Shown: one piece after another, positions 51,115 to 62,172 of the stretch
Position numbering within the stretch: the first letter of the stretch is position 1
Layout of the letters: the number at the start of each line of letters is the position of its first letter
Source: Pomphorhynchus laevis
Lineage: Eukaryota; Acanthocephala; Palaeacanthocephala; Echinorhynchida; Pomphorhynchidae
Length of the DNA stretch: 64,000 nt
Direction of reading: 5' to 3'
Assembly (NCBI GenBank): GCA_012934845.2
Contig: WNNJ02000891.1
Coordinates: forward strand, 113,556-177,555
Notes under the pieces: model-generated
What the model was told of the DNA's origin: nothing
Databases searched by the model: none
What the model saw: only the letters and a program-made list of their open reading frames with translations
Made by a program: the position numbers and the translations under genes

Positions 51115-51438
51115 TTATTATCTGCTTTCTCCGTTGACTGATGCTGATCGGATTTGGACTCAGGACGTCTGTATCGTGATTCAACGCAACATCCACTAGG
51201 CTGGCTGCTCCAGTGGTGTAGATATACATTTCTGTATATTACTTTTGGTAGGGGATCGTATTCTAACGATCTATTAGAAACCTACCCGATGTGTGTGATC
51301 CGCTAGCCGGATCACCCGTTTTTCATGCTGCCACTTGGAATGAATGTTTTTTAATTGTATTTGATTGCATCTGTGAGCTGAAATTCTTCTGATTGTGGCA
51401 CGATATTATCCTCACAGTTATTAATCTTACTTTCGATA

Positions 51439-51513
51439 CAGCAGGACGCTACTAATCAGTCTGGGTGGGTCTCATCAGCTGCTGACCCAGACCTACATTT
51501 CACGTTTCGACCC
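51439..51513 (-). ncRNA. Transposed-order hammerhead (family 2), copy 2
   Basis: Same bases as copy 1, offset 399 bp. With copy 1 in one transcript the catalytic strand of one unit could meet the GAAA and cleavage strands of the other in normal hammerhead order. Confidence 0.75.
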
Positions 51514-51655
51514 TTATTATCTGCTTTCTCCGTTGACTGATGCTGATCGGATTTGGACTCAGGACGTCTGTATCGTGATTCAACGCAACATCCACTAGGC
51601 TGGCTGCTCCAGTGGTGTAGATATACATTTCTGTATATTACTTTTGGTAGGGGAT

Positions 51656-51970
51656 CGTAAAATATATAATTTTAAATCATTAACTGACAATTTTTATGGA
51701 TGGATAATAAATAATATACTTTGTATTAGAATAAGATACTTGATAATTAAATTTCAAATTATAATTATTTTAAATGCATATAATCAGTTATCTGATCTAA
51801 TTTGTTTCACTGACAAGTTATCATTGATCTGTGAACTTTGTTTTCTCGGTAAAATAACCTCTGTCAGAAATAGTGAAACTATTTCACTATTTCCGAAACC
51901 TGATAGCATAGCAGTTCCTCCTGATGACCTCTAATCCTTATTCTGATACAACGTCTGTTATTAATTAGTC
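51656..51970 (+). mobile_element. PLE 3' tail (PLE-4), no coding part
   Basis: TTTTTATGGATGGATAATAAA encodes the last RT codons (FLWMDNK-type) of the PLE-1/2 group, followed by ~300 bp of 3' tail with CCGAAACCTGATAGCATAGCAG and CTCCTGATGA (ribozyme strands), ending GATACAACGTCTGTTATT. Compared with PLE-2, the tail has an extra ~130 bp. Confidence 0.78.
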
Positions 51971-52049
51971 AATTCATAAAAATTGACTTTTGTTTTAAAT
52001 TTCAATTTTTTATTTTAACTTGATATAATTTTTTATTTTTTTTGTATAT

Positions 52050-52240
52050 TTTCATTAGGAAGTAATTCCTTGTTCAGTGCTACGTGAGATAACAGCTGGG
52101 TTTTGACTTCATTTACAAAATAACCATAATCCGAACCAATGTTTGTTAAAATATTCCAAACACACTTGAGATCATCCATAGTACCTACAAAAGTAGCATC
52201 ATCAGCGAACCACCTATGGATTACGTTCGGTACGTAATCT
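52050..52240 (-). pseudogene. R2-like RT palm fragment (element J, part 1)
   Basis: Minus strand reads VIHRWFADDATFVGTMDDLKCVWNIL...DYGYFVNEVKTQLL, i.e. the YADD region (WFADD) of an R2-like element. Ends at AT-rich sequence on both sides; about 190 bp only. Confidence 0.75.
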
Positions 52241-52370
52241 ATTATTGTTTTTTATTATTATTGTTTTAAAAAAAACCATAATAATACAAATATTAATAAT
52301 ACAAATATTAAACCAGATATTATGATTTTAATATAAAATAATAATACAATTAAAAATTATAATCAAAAAG

Positions 52371-52388
52371 TTACCCGCAAATGAGCCC
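52371..52388 (-). other. 3' UTR hairpin of element J with wobble pair
   Basis: CUC-AUUUGC-GGG in place of CCC-AUUUGC-GGG; the changed base still pairs as U-G. Confidence 0.6.
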
Positions 52389-52912
52389 TAATATAATCAT
52401 TAAATATTAAATTTATGACTCTATTCATTAAATCCTCAGCCATCCGTAGCGGATCCACGACTGGTTATCCCCGAATGGATTTGCTGTCCGTGCTCGAACC
52501 GGTGAAATGCTGAGCGGGGGCTGCAAAGACACATATGTGTTGATCGCGCAATGGAAAAACTTATCTTTCGTCGGATAAGTGCGATACACGTCGCATAGTC
52601 TGTTTCGCGCTTATTGGCCAACGTCCTGGCTATTGTCTTCAGAACGCAATCTCCGGCCTTTCCAACGCATACAGAAGAGGAAAACACTATCGGTGTGAAT
52701 TGAGCCCTCTCCACAGTTGCAATACGTTCAAGGTAATGGGCATTTTTGCGCGACTCGTGATAGCTGTGGACTGATGAAGGCGATCTCTCAGAATAAGAAG
52801 CAGCATGACAATTGAATACAGCGATGTCCATAAAGACGTGCTCGCTTCGTCTTCCGAACAGACCCGTGCACACGGGTCTGTCTTGATATAAATTATAAAA
52901 ATATTGTAACAA
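52371..52912 (-). mobile_element. R2-like endonuclease and 3' end fragment (element J, part 2)
   Basis: Frame 52912-52436 begins upstream of CTGLFGRRSEHVFMDIAVFN (second half of the nuclease), has K in ESRKNAHY and the terminal helix CLCSPRSAFHR. The 3' hairpin at 52371-52388 reads GGGCTCATTTGCGGGTAA in sense: the stem changed to CUC/GGG, keeping pairing by a G-U wobble. Part 1 and part 2 are from one family or one deleted copy. Confidence 0.78.
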
Positions 52913-53039
52913 TTATTTATTTTTTTATTTAATTATAAAATTTTAATTTAGCATTATTATGTTTTGTCTATTATATAATTATATTAAATACGTAGACTCA
53001 GTTAGCTGATTTGATATGTATTATTGATACGACTATTTT

Positions 53040-53775
53040 CCTGCTAAATATGTATAAAGGTATGAAATATATGTTTCGATATATTGATGATATGTGTATT
53101 TAACTGAAACAATTTTTATTAAATAAGCGAACAAATTTATCCAGGTTGCCTCATTCTTAACAAAACCAATATTAATGATAAAGAAGGTGTATATCCAGAT
53201 ATGAACATTAAATTAACATTAACTAAAACCACTATTAATTTATATCGTAAAGATGACATATTTAAATTTACAAGGAAACATATTTTTGCATGAGCATTCA
53301 TGCATACCATATAATATAAAATATAATACATTAAATAATGAAATTTTAAGAATTGCAACAATATGTAATGATATTGGCTTTCTTCAAAATCATTTTAATA
53401 ATTTAATAGATACATATTTTAAACTAGGTTACTATAAAAATAACATAAGCAGAAAATAGTAAAATAAATCAACACAATAATATTAAAAATAAATTTAAAA
53501 TCATTAACTGACAATTTTTATGGATGGATAATAAATAATATACTTTGTACTAGAATAAGATACTTGATAATTAAATTTCAAATTATAATTATTTTAAATG
53601 CATATAATCAGTTATCTGATCTAATTTGTTTCACTGACAAGTTATCATTGACCTGTGAACTTTGTTTTCTCGGTAAAATAACCTCTGTCGGTAATAGTGA
53701 ACCTATTTCACTATTTCCGAAACCTGATAGCATAGCAGTTCCTCATAATGACCTCTAATTCTTATTCTGATACAA
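53040..53775 (+). mobile_element. PLE-3: decayed Penelope-like RT 3' half and tail
   Basis: Plus strand: MKYMFRYIDDMCI near 53071-53105 (catalytic box retained), then KTNINDKEGVYPDMNIKLTLT (53162-53235) and FLHEHSCIPYNIKYNTLNNEILRIATICNDIGFLQN (53283-53395). Several frameshifts. The tail 53500-53775 matches PLE-4. Confidence 0.82.
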
Positions 53776-54310
53776 TTTTATTATTTAATTATTAAATTTT
53801 GATTTAGCATGATTTTGTTTTGATTATTGATACGACTATTTTTCTGTTAATTCTTAAGCAAGTGTTATGGATTTTTTCTTTTTCTTATAATTTTACAAAA
53901 TAAAATAAACAAAATATTATAAAATCTTATAATTATTTATTATTTCTGATTTATTTTGTATTTATTTTGTATTTATTATTTCTGATATTGTATAAATACG
54001 AAGACATTTATCTGATCGGATTCGTCGTTATAATTATATAGCTTGTAATGATATAGCTTATAATCCGCCTTATCGATGTGCATGAGGATTATTCAATAGA
54101 CTCAACATATGAAATGGTCAAAACAGTAAAAGTAGAAATGGAAACGGTATTTTACGAAAGGAAATAATATGAAAATTATTTAATATATAATTTAATTTTG
54201 ATTTATTGATTTAGCATTATTATTTTTATTTATATATTTTTATATATTTATTTTTCATTTTATAATTATATTAAAACTTAGACTCGGTAAGCTGAATTGA
54301 TTAACTCTAA
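53776..54310. repeat. PLE-associated repeat blocks
   Basis: TTTAGCAT(T/G)ATT...TATAATTATATTAAA...TAGACTCGGTAAGCTGA words at 53800 and 54210-54300 repeat those at 52945-53010 and, inverted, at 29610-29690, next to PLE tails. Probably pieces of the PLE terminal repeat. Confidence 0.55.
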
Positions 54311-55189
54311 GTAGGGCACAAACTGATTTGTAATTAGAAGTTTGTCCTCACATACCTTTCATTTGAGTGGCTGTTTGTAAAACCATAAGTATAGAGTAAC
54401 TACGAAAGTTCCTTTGAGATCAGCACTAACTGGTATTTTTTAACTTTAATTTGAAAATTATTCCAAATCAAAATATAGCGCAATACAAATCTCGTTACAT
54501 ATTTTTCAATATGCAACGATTGCTCGTAGGATGGTTTGAACTCACTGCGTGCACGCTAATTTTTAGACCACTTTTATGAAATGTTTCATTTTGCACACAT
54601 TCGCATGACAACAGAATTGAAAAAACTATAAGCTTTCGACACTCACAACTGAATTTATCTAGAATTAGTAATTAAGTAATGAACTACAATGAATTAAGAA
54701 AAGTATTGTCTAAATACTATAGTCAGTATAGTGACTCATACAGTATAGTATCAATACAGATAGTATTGTCTACAATCGATTCTTTCGACTCAGTTTATTC
54801 AGCAGAGTATTGCAAATTCATTTTGATCTTTACAGTTCTTGGATATTTTAATCTAATAATATTAACTTAAATTAATTCAGCAAAATACACATTGCAAGCA
54901 GAATTAAATAGTTTGCACGCTTAATATTTTCGACATAATGTTCATTATTCCTGAAAAATTCCGTACGAAAGCAGATCTCCCAGCATTTTGTGCATATATT
55001 TTAAATGAATGTAAATACACGTGCTTAATCTTATAAGCTGTCCCACATGTCGCGTTTAATTGAAAAATATCAAACAACAATGTCAAATAGGCAACGCAGC
55101 CGTTCGAATTCCCCTCCGTCTTCGTCGTGTTGATTATATATCTCACTATCTTGCTTCTCTCGATTTGCCTACCATTTATTCTCGTGTTT
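54311..55189. other. Unrecognised AT-rich sequence
   Basis: No coding similarity seen; the ORFs of 63 and 80 codons (54679-54870 plus, 55146-54904 minus) have ordinary AT-rich composition and no recognisable motif. ATAGTATTGTCTA/ATAGT words recur at 54700-54775. May be genuine unique genomic DNA. Confidence 0.4.
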
Positions 55190-55590
55190 AAATTCGTCTT
55201 CTTCCCATTGATTTACGCCTTGTAACTTTCCTACCCCTTTATTCCTCAACCTTCCTTTTCTCGACAATTATCCGTTCTGATTACTGTTCCTCGCCTTTTC
55301 TTTTGAACATAATTCACTTAAATTCAAAAGGGAATTCACTTCTTCTACATGCCCAAAACTACTCTACCTCTTTTGGCTTCCGTTACTTCCTTGTGGCTGC
55401 TCCTCTCTCTAGAATCATCTGCATAATCATATAGGCCAATCAACCTCAATGATGTGCTTCAAACGCCAAATCCGATAATATTTAAACAATTTAACAAAAT
55501 TTATTTGCTTGACGTTTGCTGTTTTTTGTTGGTTAGTGGACTTGTAAGCGTGCAGCTGGCACGCATTTGTCATAACGTTTCATATAATTT
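55190..55590 (+). mobile_element. 3' end of a LINE M-type element, decayed
   Basis: Antiparallel match to 31300-31640: reading plus, words corresponding to LFSTIxRS..., NSREFTSSTCPKLLYLFWLPLLPCGCSS (compare the LINE M C-terminus) and the 3' UTR CAAACGCCAAATCC, AACAAA...TAGTGGACTTGTAAGCGTG. Many indels; old copy. Confidence 0.7.
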
Positions 55591-55624
55591 ACATCAAGAT
55601 AACATTTAAAATTTAAATTTAAAA

Positions 55625-55775
55625 CAAAAGTAAATTTTTATGAATTGACTAATAAATAATAGACGATGTATAAGGAATATATGTCATCAGGAAGAACTGC
55701 TATGCTATCAGGTTTCAGCCATTTTCCTATACCCAATTAGCAACGGTGACAAATACATTCTAATACCTTTAATTA
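55625..55775 (-). mobile_element. Solo PLE 3' tail
   Basis: GAATTGACTAATAAATAATA...ATGTCATCAGGAAGAACTGCTATGCTATCAGGTTTCAG matches the PLE-2 tail (29803-29915). CTGATGA (minus) and GAAAC are kept, but GGCCCC/GGGGCC is lost. Confidence 0.72.
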
Positions 55776-55899
55776 TTAACTACAAGAACATTCATCTAGT
55801 GATACTCATTAATGGTTTGATGCCGACTCAGCGTGTGCCAGGAAAATCTAGAAACTTGAAAGGGCGTGCCTTGAAGTTCAGCGTATTGGGCCAAAATAT

Positions 55900-56800
55900 A
55901 GATTTTACATTAAGCCATCAAAATGTACTTTAACGCATAGTAGTAAAATGGGGACAAAATGGACTATCTTAGATAATCTTATATACAGATAACCAGTAAT
56001 GGTTATAAATTTTTAGGCAGCTATATTGGAACTAGTGAATTTATCGAACATGAAGTCAAAAACAAAATAAACAGCTGGACAAATGACCTTAATGTGTTAT
56101 CAGAGGTTGCTGAGTATGATTCCCAAACAGCGTACTTTTAACTAAGTCTATATAATTCCAATGGACATATCTGTTGAGAACATGTAGAACAGATCCATAG
56201 TGGTTCGAGCCTTTAAACATAATGATTTGGTAATCAAGAAACATTAAAAACGCTAAAAATATGTGGGCCATTCATAGAAGGATCAAAACGAAAATAGTGT
56301 GCATAATAGGCAGATGGACACGTAAAAACAGATACAGTGTCCAAAAGCTATCATGCTCAGATAACAGAAATTCATCGATAAACAAGTCAAGAGACAAAAA
56401 CGATTTTTGTAAATTCTCGCGTGAAGGGTGCATCGGCATGGCTTAGCTTAACAAGTACATGGGCAAACATTACATTTTCCAAGATATAATTTCAAGATGC
56501 CATCGCTATAAGATATGAACGGGATCATCCAAATTTAATTACTAAATTAACTTGTGGTGATAGTTTAAACGTCACACATGCACTGTTATGTAAAACTGTG
56601 GTTTTTACATTTATTCGACACGATTTGCCACGTATTGATATTACTCAAAAGCATTTGTACAAGTAACAACGTTTTGTGTGCGTCGGAGCATCAAAGCTCC
56701 TGCAAAAATGCTTCAGAAATCTTCGATTTTGGAACGAAATCTCTCGAAAAAGGTATACTTTCTACTTCTACAATGATGATCAACGATCCTAAGGTTAGTG
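55900..56800 (+). pseudogene. Element K: old R2-like fragment
   Basis: Plus strand shows NGYKFLGSYIGTSEFIEHEVKNKINSW (about 56000-56080), SEVAEYDSQTAYF, AIRYERDHPNL, TCGDSLNVTHALLCK (56553-56597) and FIRHDLPRIDI: the RT C-terminus, thumb and zinc finger of an R2-like element, with many stops and indels. Most decayed copy in the window. Confidence 0.7.
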
Positions 56801-57039
56801 AATTTTTTCTAACTCAGCATCTGACCCGGGGGAACTTCCCCCTATTCCAAAACTTAATAATTTAGCGATTATCACAGCTACAAAACCTATAGAAAGGCAT
56901 AGATTATTTACTGTCTTTCTCAGTACCTTCGTTAAAGACTAACCGGGAGAATAGTCTTTAATTATATGAGAACGTATGTAAACACTCAAATTTTCATTCG
57001 CTTCCCCTGCTCTGTTGAAAGCCTACGAACAGTTTTTTA

Positions 57040-60000
57040 AGAAGAGCCTATACCACATAAGAACGTTATTGTTAAAGCCTATTCAGGCGACCTAAAATTA
57101 CGAATTACCCTCCTCACCTCGAAGAGGAAGATTTTGACCTCCTTCAGAAGACCTATAAATTGGACTCAATCAGAGAACTTAAGTCGAAGGCAGGAGATGT
57201 ACTCCCGATTGCCTTTTGCACGGCAGATTTAGATAATGCTCTGTTGTTATCCAAGGCCGCGATTAACCCCTTTCTGGGGTATAACTTAAGGTTTACCCTG
57301 GTTGATCAAGACTCATTTACTTATCCACATTGCAACCTATGCCATAGTTGGGGGAACTGGGCCTCGGCTTTTTCGCGTGAAAAATATGTGGAGTTTGTGG
57401 ACTTACTTCATGCGATAATATGTCTAAGGGAGGGAGGTGTGTGACCCCTCCTGCCTGTATCAATTGCGGGGGAGACTACCCCGCGTGGTCGCGACGCTGC
57501 CGAATCTTCAAAGACTATCAAAGAAGATTCTCTGCCAAGTCGATCCCTACTTCAAAAGACTACGCATCCGTTTCTGCGTCGGCAGACAGAATGTCAAACT
57601 CGGACATATTATCTCTAATTGACAATAATAAGAAAGTTATATTGGCACAGATGGAGAGAATGATGACCCCCTTCTGGCGGCTTTCCTTGGTTCAGCCTCA
57701 GTGCCGTTGTAGCCAGTTATAGTGAGGCCTAAATCAAAAAAAAGTGGTGCCTCAGCACGAACGATTCCTCCCCTTAAGATGGGGAAATTGCTACAAGATA
57801 AAGGGGCCTCCTCGTTGGGAAATGAAGATATTGCCCAGGGGGCTCTGACCCTGGATTGGGCTAGTGGCGGGAGGGGCAACCCTCCAGCAACTAGCTCTGT
57901 CTAGGTTGCTGCCCCCGTCCAACTTGTCTGACACAATGGTGAGTAAACCCGAGCCTTTTTCACTGAATATCATTCAGTGGAATTCGGGAGGTGCTTCTGC
58001 CCTTAGACTTTTATCTGGTAGAGACGCAGATGTTATAGTCCTTCAGGATACGCGATCTATCCGTCTCCCCTAGGACATTACTCGATTTATACCAAAGCAA
58101 ATTTGTTCCCACTATACTCCGTACATAACGCCACCTCACTCATCTTCATCTCAAGGACTCTTGACCTTAGTTAAGTGCTCTTTAAGGTCCTCCCTCCTGA
58201 TAAATTACTCTTGTTCGGCCCTGTCTTGTTTGGTAGTTTCATTCGTTAAGAACGGTAAACGCCTCTGTCTAGTCAATGTCTATACCCGTCCAGGGGAGAT
58301 TCGCAAGAAGCGTGACCTCCTGGATTGTATTATTGATAGCGGCTATGACATGGTACTAGGTGACTTCAATGACAGAACTGGTCGTTGGATTAATGCAGCA
58401 CTCCACAGAGCCAGGAACGGTTATCTTATTAACAAACCACCGTCCCCACCTTTCATTGCACATCAAAAAATTCACTCCTCGACTTATTACTGCTTCATGA
58501 GAGGTGGTTGTTAAAACCCTTCTGCACGGAGCAGTCGCGACAACATCTGTCCACCTCTCATGATCTAATTCGCTGGCAGTTAGAAGAGGATAATCTGCTT
58601 CGTAGAAGATTTCACTTTGACCCAATCAGAGTGGCTTTCTTCCAGGCAGCTATCCAACGCTTCCCCCGAATAGGTAATGAGAGTTTAACCGAATTTAATT
58701 CCTACCTCCCTTCGCAAGTTACCGCGTTGCTTTCGACAACCTATAAAGGTAGCATTTTCAGTCCCCCTCCCACAAAACTCAAGGTCCTAGCTAAACTACT
58801 GAACCTCTTTAATCTCTCTTCCTCTGCCAGACATATTCACTCGAATGAATACTGGCGCACAAGATATTGGTTCCAGCTGAGTAGGGATAGGGCAGGCAGT
58901 GCTCGTCTTAACCCTTCTTAGTCTTCCTTTTGGAAGATATTTAATAAGAAGTTTGTTTGTTAGAGGGATAGGGCTTTAAGCTGGATCGGTAGTATAGGCC
59001 TTGATAAAGTTTTGGAGGAGTCACTAGCCATACACAATTATGAAGCCACGCAATCTCCTCAACCAATCTCGTCCTGGAAAGACTTCAGGAGGAGAGACTT
59101 ATCTGTCACAGATATTCTCAATGCCTAAGGCTTCTTCCTGACACCTCCAAATCCATCGCTCCACTCTCTTCTCGTGTCTTTCAGCAATTGACAGCCGATC
59201 AAAGAAGGGAGGTGGCCCGTTACAATGCTATTAGCCACCTCATCCGATGTGGCCGGCAATAACATTATTAGCAAGAGAATTTTTATTCCAAAAAAGTATC
59301 CGGTCTCTTGTCCTAAAGACCTGCGGCCCATTTTGATTCTAAATTCCCTCGTATCGATCTACGAAAAAGCGCTTGCGCGTAAAATCCGCGATCATCTGAG
59401 TGGGGGGGGTTAATCCCACCTGGTTTCCATGGGTTTGTCAAAGGTCGCTCGGTCCATTCAGCGGTTGATGAAGTGCATCGGTTTTGTCAGGAGAACAGTC
59501 ATCAGCTAGATGTGGCTGTTTTCCTTGATTTTTCCGCTGCATTTGACCGCATGTCCATTCCCATTGTTATCTCTTCTATCAGGTCCCTCGGATTGACTGC
59601 GAGAATTGTTAACGGTGGAAATACTGCTGTACACCAAGCGATTTTATTACGATGACGACTCTGATGCGCTTCAATTCTACCCTTTTACTGGTGTGCTTCA
59701 AGGTTCACCACATTCTCCAATCTTATATCTTGCTGCCGCAATTATTCTATTTAAAATATTTAAACGTTAACAACGTCTAGTGGTGTACGCTGATGACACC
59801 ACAGACCTGTTCACTGGACACAGGTGCAAGGACGTAGTCTCGGACATCAGTCGGTTCTTTTTAAGATTAAAAGACCAGTTACCCAAATCCAATCTTGCTT
59901 TAAATTCCACCAAATCGCAAGCGGTTGTCTTTCATGGCACCCCTGCAACTAAGAAAAAACTTAAGAGATCAGCACTCTCTGCGCTCTCCTTCATATTTGC

Positions 60001-60515
60001 CTCTGAACCACTTCCCACCTTCACAAGTCGAGTAAAATATCTGAAGTTCACCGTTACGGTGAACTGGTCCGCGAAAGCTGAGCTGGATAGACTCAAACGT
60101 ATCCTAAAGAGAGCTAGGTGGGCTCTAAAACGGGCCCAGCATCTTTCGTTGAAAGGGAAAACCCAGGTGCGCCTTTAGGGCCCCTGAGCTATCTCGGGAA
60201 TAGTCATTTTTTTCAAGAGAACGTCCCACCAGAGCAAAAACTAACGTTCCTAGAGCTCCTTGTCTATCGTTTACCCAGCATAGTCCGCACCGACTGGATT
60301 CTTCATTGCGGTGAAAGACCGCGGGTGGTTCAGTCAGAAGGCGGCGTGTTGGATCGGTTGGGGGAGGATCAGATCCCCATGGATTTGAGGCCTGTATAAT
60401 GGTGTGAAGATTAAGAAGATCCAGAAGAATAATTAAGATTTTATTGTCAGTCTTATCTTAAGCTGTTAATTCTTATTAATAAAATCTTTATTGTTATATT
60501 ACTAATTGTTTAAAA
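57040..60515 (+). mobile_element. LINE P: I/Jockey-like element, near full length, many breaks
   Basis: ORF1 region: EEEDFDLLQKTYKLDSIREL, then a cysteine/histidine pattern CNLCHSWGNW...ACINCGGDYPAWSRRC (57340-57515), as in I/R1/Jockey ORF1. ORF2: endonuclease start NIIQWNSGGASAL...DVIVLQDTR (57967-58060), VNVYTRPGE and LGDFNDRTG (58355-58384), a linker, then RT (59225-60180) with PKKYPVSCPKDLRPI, LDFSAAFDRMS and VYADDTTDLF, and C-terminus to 60399. At least seven frame breaks or stops. Same family as LINE O. Confidence 0.85.
57160..57722 (+). pseudogene. ORF1 of LINE P (zinc-knuckle protein)
   Basis: Two overlapping frames (57160-57444, 57420-57722) carry CNLCHSWG and CINCGGDYPAWSRRCRIFK, the latter a CCHC-like knuckle typical of I-group ORF1 proteins that coat the RNA. 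One frameshift near 57430. Confidence 0.75.
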
Positions 60516-60524
60516 CCGTGTGTA

Positions 60525-60680
60525 AATGTTGACAACTGAGCTAGAACTTCAGCCAGTTCCAGATAATGTAGTAATTGATGTATCTACAACGACAAAATAC
60601 AGATATTCAAGATGTGATATTGACTGTAATGAGATTTTATCGAATGTGACGGAGCGATCCTTTTTGATATATATATAATG
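60525..60680 (+). pseudogene. Small R2-like endonuclease fragment
   Basis: TELELQPVPDNVVIDVSTTTKY...SRCDIDCNEIL...TERSFLI aligns with the zone EPVLxxVPDNVxF...ARLDIxCN...ERTFxD of R2-like elements. About 50 codons, between the LINE P tail and a PLE. Confidence 0.6.
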
Positions 60681-60776
60681 TAGGTTCTGAATGTAACTGA
60701 TGACTGGGATCCATCATGTGAATACGTTTAATATATATAATTAAAGTAAACCAGTCTTAACGAAGAAATTAATACG
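60681..60776. other. TA-rich junction before PLE R
   Basis: Short TATATATATA tract and AT-rich sequence; no feature recognised. Confidence 0.4.
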
Positions 60777-60804
60777 ACGTTTCGCTTTTTATTAGCTTTA
60801 TCAA
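60777..60804 (-). ncRNA. Degenerate hammerhead-like motif in the PLE R 3' UTR
   Basis: Minus strand: TTGATAA-AGCT-AATAAA-AGC-GAAACG. Position and order fit the CUGANGA / stem II / GAAAC of a PLE hammerhead, but C3 is U and G8 is A, a paired change (U3-A8). Sister motif at 62085-62110. Confidence 0.5.
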
Positions 60805-61776
60805 ATCTATAACAGAAACACAAAAACGTAAAACCTGAATATAGCAACGAAAGTAATAATTGTTCTATGTGATATCAATCCACTTGTAAAAGTGGTGTTT
60901 ATTGATACCATTTGGTGTATCAGAAAATAGCTGCCCGACCCATTGTTGTTCGTTATATTTTCTCAATTTATCAGTGCCGGTATTATTAGCGATGATAGTG
61001 TAATTGAAACAATCTTCTGTGATGTTATGAGTATCGATGCAATGTTCCACTATAGAGTCTTGGGTATTTTTACCCCTCAATATGTCTGATCTACGATTGT
61101 TCAGTCTCTCACTCAGGGAGCGTCTAGACTCACCAATGTATTGTGCCGAGCATAGTGAACAACATCCTAGATATACGACATCCTTTGTACTGCATGTAAC
61201 AGGGTGCTTAATTCTATAACTCAAACCTGTTACATTACTTGTAAAGCGATTTGTTTCTACGATTTGTGCGCAACACTTGCATCAAGGGCGTTCACACTTT
61301 TTGCATGAATTTGCAACTCCAACTTTTGTAGTCTCTGACGAGCTTTTAATGATATTCCTACCTAATTTGTTATTTGATTTGTAGACAAATTGTAAATTGG
61401 GAATATTAATGTTTTCAGATTTTGCCATGTTTTTAATTTTCAGATTAAGACTCCTTTCGACTGCCGTTAAAGCTGGATGGAATGGCATTACTATTCGAAT
61501 TTGATTAATTTTGTCATTTTTAACTTGAGGTAATTCATTCTGTAAATATGTTTTATGTCGTGCCCTATTGATACTGCTTAATATCTCTCGTTTAGTAAAA
61601 CCTCTGTTTGCTAGGATACCTCTAAGCTTGTATAGATGTACTTCTCGACGTGCCGGTTCACTACAAACACGTATTATTCTACACGCTTCATTTTGTATAA
61701 GGGATTTTTTCGTGTAATTAGGATGAGCGCTTTGTGCATGAAGGTAATTGGGTATGGAGGAGTTCTTGCGATACAA

Positions 61777-61778
<2 letters not shown>
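60805..61778 (-). mobile_element. PLE R: Penelope element with GIY-YIG endonuclease, 5' truncated
   Basis: Minus-strand frame from 61778 to 60865, interrupted only by a TGA at about 61282. Retains the end of the RT thumb (LYRKNSSIPNYLHAQSAHP, ACRIIRVCSEPARRE), a CKKC...CKCC zinc-binding stretch, and the GIY-YIG nuclease VVYLGCCSLCSAQYIGESRRSL...RLNNRRSDI, ending HHFYKWIDIT. The RT core is absent: the 5' end merges into a (TA)n tract. Confidence 0.85.
60865..61224 (-). pseudogene. GIY-YIG endonuclease of PLE R
   Basis: 119 codons after the in-frame TGA: VYLGC...QYIGE (GIY-YIG pair), R in LSERLNNRR, H in IVEHCIDTH and E in YNEQQWVGQ. In intact Penelope elements this domain follows the RT and cuts target DNA. 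Confidence 0.82.

Positions 61779-61864
<86 letters not shown>
61779..61864. repeat. (TA)n microsatellite, about 43 units
   Basis: Pure TA tract interrupted only at its edges; gives IYIYIY artefact ORFs on both strands. Confidence 0.97.
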
Positions 61865-61867
<3 letters not shown>

Positions 61868-61961
61868 TGAGGTGGACTGCCGTTCGCGATCATAGTAGAC
61901 CTTTAATCAATGTAAATATGAATAAATTCAAGTCCAGCGAAAAACAAGAATGATTTTGTCT

Positions 61962-61963
<2 letters not shown>

Positions 61964-62028
<65 letters not shown>
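61964..62028. repeat. (TA)n microsatellite, about 32 units
   Basis: Second pure TA tract, 100 bp after the first; the sequence between (61865-61963) is unique. Confidence 0.97.
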
Positions 62029-62030
<2 letters not shown>

Positions 62031-62084
62031 TATCTTACGATTTACACCAGCACAAGCAAAATAGATTCAAAATTTTATTGAAAA

Positions 62085-62110
62085 CGTTTCGCTCTTTGGA
62101 GCTTTGTCAA
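62085..62110 (-). ncRNA. Degenerate hammerhead-like motif in the PLE Q 3' UTR
   Basis: Minus strand: TTGACAA-A-GCTC-CAAA-GAGC-GAAACG. Stem II GCTC/GAGC is perfect. C3 and G8 are replaced by U and A, as in PLE R. Confidence 0.55.
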
Positions 62111-62172
62111 TCTAGAGTGAGAGCACAATAAAGTTAACAATTAATAAAACAAAGTAATTGTTTAAGGTGGAA

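Larger units (their letters stand above)
50985..51655 (-). repeat. Direct tandem of a 399-bp ribozyme repeat (1.7 units)
   Basis: GATTGTGGCACGATATTATC starts at about 50992 and 51391; the copies appear almost identical. Each holds a family-2 ribozyme on the minus strand. The second copy is cut at GGGGATCGTA (51650) and joined to a PLE 3' tail in the opposite orientation. Confidence 0.88.

Noticed and set aside
54904-55146. An 80-codon minus-strand ORF as a host gene
   Set aside because: No recognisable motif, AT-driven composition, and it sits among decayed repeats; nothing supports it as a gene.
61779-61864. Poly-IY peptide as a transmembrane domain at the start of the PLE R protein
   Set aside because: Direct translation of the TA microsatellite; the homologous protein begins after it.
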